NCBI GenBank assembly: GCA_050732395.1
Contig: JBOHQX010000332.1
Location: 1 to 64,000 of the forward strand
DNA: 64,000 bases
Reading direction: 5' to 3'
From: JBIOXB01 sp050732395
GTDB lineage: Bacteria; Zhuqueibacterota; Zhuqueibacteria; Zhuqueibacterales; Zhuqueibacteraceae
Shown here: positions 60,889 through 64,000 of the stretch, in pieces
Layout: each line of letters begins with the position of its first letter
How positions within the stretch are numbered: position 1 is the first letter of the stretch
Made by a program: the position numbers and the translations under genes
Notes under the pieces: generated by a model
Told to the model about the DNA's origin: nothing
Databases searched by the model: none
Seen by the model: only the letters and a program-made list of their open reading frames with translations

Positions 60889-62382
60889 ATGAAGCGCATA
60901 GCGACCTTACTCACCACTATGTTTGTGCCGCTTTTCAGCTTGCTCAGCAACGGCGCCATAGGCAAAACCAACGACGCGAAGGCTTCTGCGCAAGGCGAAA
61001 CAATCAGTGTCGGCCCTGGACGGCTTTACACGGTGCCTAGCGCAGCCGCATTGATCGCAAAGGATAGTGACGTTATCGAGATTGACGCTGGCAACTACGG
61101 CGGAGACGTGGCCATTTGGCGTGCGAACAACCTCGTCCTCCGGGGGATCGGCGGCTTTGCCCACTTGCTGGCAAATGGCAATAATGCGGAAGGCAAGGCT
61201 ATCTGGGTTGTCAAAGGCAATAACACAACCATCGAGAATATCGAGTTCTCAGGAGCAACGGTCCCGGATCAGAACGGTGCTGGGATTCGGCAGGAGGGGA
61301 CCGGATTGATTGTGCGCCGTTGTTACTTCCATGATAACGAAACCGGTATTCTGACCGGAGCCAATGCGGCAAGTGATATCCTGATTGAGCAATCCGAGTT
61401 CGCCAACAATGGTTACGGCGATGGTCAATCGCACAATATGTACATTGGCCGCGTGCGCAGTTTCACCTTGCGTTTCAGTTATTCACATCATGCCAAGATC
61501 GGCCATAACGTCAAAAGCCGGGCACAACTGAACTATATTTTGTACAACCGGATTATGGACGAGCAAAGCGGTACCTCGAGTTACCTTATTGATTTGCCCA
61601 ACGGTGGAACTTCCTACATCATCGGTAACCTGCTGCAGCAAGGCCCCAACACGGACAACTCAACGCTTGTGTCGTATGGCGCGGAAGGTTTGATCAATAC
61701 CATGAGTGATCTTTATGTGGCCAACAATACATTTGTCAATGACGACCAGTCCGGAAGGTTTGTTTTTGTGCGATCTGACGCAACACCTGCGAAGATCATC
61801 AACAATCTCTTCGTCGGCCCTGGAGCAGTTTTGGGTGGGCCAGGCGAGCAGATTACCAACCTTGCCACCAACAACGCCGGCTTGGTCGATATTTCGAATT
61901 TCGACTACCGTCTAAGCTCCTCCTCTCCCGCCATCAATGCCGGGAGTGATCCGGGCTTCGGAAATGGGTTTGCTCTGACACCAAATTTCCAGTATGTTCA
62001 TGAGGCGAATGGCGAAGGGCGAGCCCAAGTGGGGGCTATTGACGTTGGCGCATACGAATTTGGCTCTACCACATCACTAGATTCACGTCCTGGTCAAGGG
62101 CCTAAGCAGTTTGGGCTGGAGCAAAACTACCCCAATCCCTTCAACCCCTCCACGACCATTAGTTTTTCCATTCCGGAGCAATCCCATGTGATATTGAAAG
62201 TTTTTGACATGCACGGGAGAGAAGTGGAGGAATTGGTGAATGGCGTATTGGACTCAGGCAAGCATGCAATCAGCTTCGAAATAGGAAAAGCCCGCCGCAC
62301 CGCACTCCCAAGTGGAATGTATTTCTATCGTCTACAAACCTCGAGTCACTTTCAACAACAAAAGATGCTCATTTTGAAATAG
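60889..62382 (+). CDS. Secreted right-handed beta-helix protein with T9SS-type sorting domain
   Basis: From ATG 60889 (GGAGCG seven bases upstream) this is a 497-residue protein. A signal peptide leads into a parallel beta-helix (residues about 35-370) with the rungs VIEIDAGNYGGDVAIW, TTIENIEFSGA, GLIVRRCYFHDNETGIL and ILIEQSEFANNGYGDGQSHN. The last 90 residues are the sorting domain (NYPNPFNPSTTISFS). The fold is shared by polysaccharide lyases and C5-epimerases and by non-enzymatic adhesins. Lying after an EPS locus, it could trim or modify the polymer outside the cell. The gene downstream encodes a paralog of the helix. Confidence 0.85.
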   Translation: MKRIATLLTTMFVPLFSLLSNGAIGKTNDAKASAQGETISVGPGRLYTVPSAAALIAKDSDVIEIDAGNYGGDVAIWRANNLVLRGIGGFAHLLANGNNAEGKAIWVVKGNNTTIENIEFSGATVPDQNGAGIRQEGTGLIVRRCYFHDNETGILTGANAASDILIEQSEFANNGYGDGQSHNMYIGRVRSFTLRFSYSHHAKIGHNVKSRAQLNYILYNRIMDEQSGTSSYLIDLPNGGTSYIIGNLLQQGPNTDNSTLVSYGAEGLINTMSDLYVANNTFVNDDQSGRFVFVRSDATPAKIINNLFVGPGAVLGGPGEQITNLATNNAGLVDISNFDYRLSSSSPAINAGSDPGFGNGFALTPNFQYVHEANGEGRAQVGAIDVGAYEFGSTTSLDSRPGQGPKQFGLEQNYPNPFNPSTTISFSIPEQSHVILKVFDMHGREVEELVNGVLDSGKHAISFEIGKARRTALPSGMYFYRLQTSSHFQQQKMLILK

Positions 62383-62433
62383 GCATTTCTTGTTTGAAGT
62401 TTTCTTGTGCTCCATCAATCAAAGGGAATTGTA

Positions 62434-64000
62434 ATGAAAAGAAAGATTGTTGCCACGAGGTTTGTGATTGCAGTTGCAATCTTGACCCTGATTTTATGTG
62501 TTCGGGAATCGATGGCCCAAGATAGCCGGGCCGGGGCGGCGGCACTCGACATTCTGGCTGCACAAATGGCGCCCAAGACCTGGGCTGAGTTGCAGACGCT
62601 TGGCTTCACTTGGGAGAACATTCATATCTCCCCAAATTTTGTAACTGCCCCCAGCAACATTTTTGCCTATTCTGATGATGCCGTCTGGGATCCCAATACC
62701 ATGCAGCTTCTCTTCCTGGGTGCCGGCCATTATTCCGCCTGGAAGTTTGTGGCTTACTCTGCTGAGACGAATGCATGGAACGTCTTGCCCGTTCCGGCTT
62801 TTATTTCCTGCATGACGAGCGAAAACAATCCGTGGTGTGTTGGCCATGCCTATGATAATAATGCTATCAATCCCGCCCAGGGCTATCTCTACCATCATCT
62901 ATCCAATACACTATCAATCCATAGATACGATATCGCCGGACAGTATTGGACCCAGCTTCCAAGCCTACCCGGTTCGGCTTCAGTTACGCATGGAACAGCG
63001 TTGGAGTATTTTCCAGAAATGGGAGGATTGATTCGCGTCAGATCTGGAAAAGTTCACTTTCTAAGTGATGGTGCAACGGGTTGGACGTTGCTCCACGAAG
63101 TGCCCATGGGCAACTATCATAATATTGCTGAATATAGCCCGGTTCACAAGGTCATGTTGCTGGGAGGTGGAAACAATGGGCTCAGGCAGATCTATCGATT
63201 GGATGGGCAGGGCAGAATAACCGCATTGAACCCTGCTCCTGTGGATATCGGAACGCATTTCTCAATGCTGACTTTGGACCCGGTCACTGGCACATTCCTG
63301 GTGATCTCTGTGGCAGGGGAATTCTACGCGTTCGATGTTATGAAAGATAGGTGGGAGTTGCTCGCTGCTTCGGTGCCATGGAGCTCTGATCCGACACAGA
63401 CGGTGAACCGGACCGTTGCCACTCCGATTAGCACTCATGGTGTGACCATGTTTGTGAAGGGCTGGGATTATGAAGACGGTCAGGTGTTTCTCTACAAACA
63501 TGCCTCAACTGCGACGATTCAAGTCGGGCCTGGAAAACCATACACGACACCCAGCAGTGCTGCAACGGTGGCGCAAGACGGTGATGTGATTGCCATTGAC
63601 GCCGGCACCTACACCGGCGACGTTGCCGTATGGAATGCCGATCATCTCACAATCCGTGGCGTGGGAGGGCTCGTCAATTTGCAGGCCAATGACGCCAGCG
63701 CGGAAGGCAAAGGCACTTGGGTGATAAAGGGGAACTACACGACGGTCGAGAATGTCGAGTTTTCTGGTGCTAGAGTTGCCGGTCACAACGCCGCGGGGAT
63801 TCGACTGGAGGGCGCCGGGCTTACGGTGCGCAATTGTTATTTCCACGACAATGACAACGGCATTCTGGGCGGCGGCGATTCCACCAGTACTATTGTGGTG
63901 GAGAATAGCGAGTTCACGGAGAATGGGTTTGGCGATGGTCGATCCCACAACGTACATATCAACGATGCGGCCGGCAGCTTCATGCTGCGCTTTAGCTACT
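62434..64000 (+). CDS. Secreted protein with beta-propeller-like and beta-helix domains (cut by window end)
   Basis: ATG 62434, preceded by AAGGGA, opens a frame that stays open to the last base (522 codons). Residues 1-28 are a signal peptide ending SMAQ. Residues about 30-360 resemble a kelch-like or other beta-propeller (VWDPNTMQLLFLGAG, YSPVHKVMLLGGG, LTLDPVTGTFLVIS). From residue about 365 a beta-helix begins (IQVGPGKPYTTPSSAATVAQ). It closely follows the helix of the preceding gene: VENVEFSGARV, GLTVRNCYFHDNDNGIL and NSEFTENGFGDGRSHN. The C-terminus, probably with a sorting domain, lies outside the window. Confidence 0.82.
   Translation, partial: MKRKIVATRFVIAVAILTLILCVRESMAQDSRAGAAALDILAAQMAPKTWAELQTLGFTWENIHISPNFVTAPSNIFAYSDDAVWDPNTMQLLFLGAGHYSAWKFVAYSAETNAWNVLPVPAFISCMTSENNPWCVGHAYDNNAINPAQGYLYHHLSNTLSIHRYDIAGQYWTQLPSLPGSASVTHGTALEYFPEMGGLIRVRSGKVHFLSDGATGWTLLHEVPMGNYHNIAEYSPVHKVMLLGGGNNGLRQIYRLDGQGRITALNPAPVDIGTHFSMLTLDPVTGTFLVISVAGEFYAFDVMKDRWELLAASVPWSSDPTQTVNRTVATPISTHGVTMFVKGWDYEDGQVFLYKHASTATIQVGPGKPYTTPSSAATVAQDGDVIAIDAGTYTGDVAVWNADHLTIRGVGGLVNLQANDASAEGKGTWVIKGNYTTVENVEFSGARVAGHNAAGIRLEGAGLTVRNCYFHDNDNGILGGGDSTSTIVVENSEFTENGFGDGRSHNVHINDAAGSFMLRFSY

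Noticed and set aside
1..64000. Insertion sequences, integrases or phage genes
   Set aside because: No transposase, integrase or phage structural protein was recognised on either strand.

Overview
The window looks like part of a chromosome from a Gram-negative bacterium of the FCB group, possibly close to candidate phylum KSB1 or Calditrichota (inference). The main clue is a recurring C-terminal secretion domain of the Por/T9SS type A kind, with the N-Y-P-N-P-F-N-P-S-T signature. It closes proteins at 3254-4267, 6690-8531, 57536-60865 and 60889-62382 (in variant form at 6690 and 57536). Lipoproteins, a Wza-like exporter and a Wzz-like chain-length protein also point to two membranes.

Region 1 (1-13 kb) is mixed. 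It holds an L-fucose isomerase and a class II aldolase, a secreted metallo-beta-lactamase-fold protein, a decayed Ser/Thr kinase, a secreted protein that has lost its N-terminus, a SemiSWEET sugar transporter, and a convergent minus-strand pair (Gfo/Idh/MocA oxidoreductase and a DUF1080 protein). Several intergenic hairpins built from short repeated words lie here and again near 28-30 kb.

Region 2 (13.6-57.3 kb) is one long plus-strand exopolysaccharide (EPS) locus. It opens with a NusG paralog and a priming sugar transferase, followed by envelope proteins of unknown role, the PrsK/PrsR two-component pair, a Wza-like exporter, a Wzz-like protein, a TPR protein and a BY-type tyrosine kinase. 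A tRNA-Val, a FemAB protein, a VanZ protein and a TIGR03087-like glycosyltransferase come next. Many of these resemble the EPS genes that accompany exosortase A (XrtA/PEP-CTERM) systems, yet no exosortase and no PEP-CTERM substrate is visible in the window.

Inside the locus a cassette occurs twice. Copy A runs asparagine-synthetase, NAD-synthase-like, acyl carrier protein (ACP), DUF362, alpha/beta hydrolase with Arg at the nucleophile position, hydrolase with Cys there. Copy B runs asparagine-synthetase-like with a ruined glutaminase domain, ACP, Arg-hydrolase, Cys-hydrolase, AMP-forming ligase, PLP decarboxylase. Between them lie a glycosyltransferase-deacetylase fusion, an ATP-grasp ligase, a PaaK-like adenylating enzyme, another asparagine synthetase and a flippase. 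Together these suggest that amino-acid-like or amide groups are built on carrier proteins and attached to the polysaccharide. A sulfotransferase-like gene, an acetyltransferase and a class III aminotransferase close the locus.

Region 3 (57.5-64 kb) encodes large secreted proteins: a thrombospondin type 3 repeat protein and two paralogous beta-helix proteins, the second cut by the window end.
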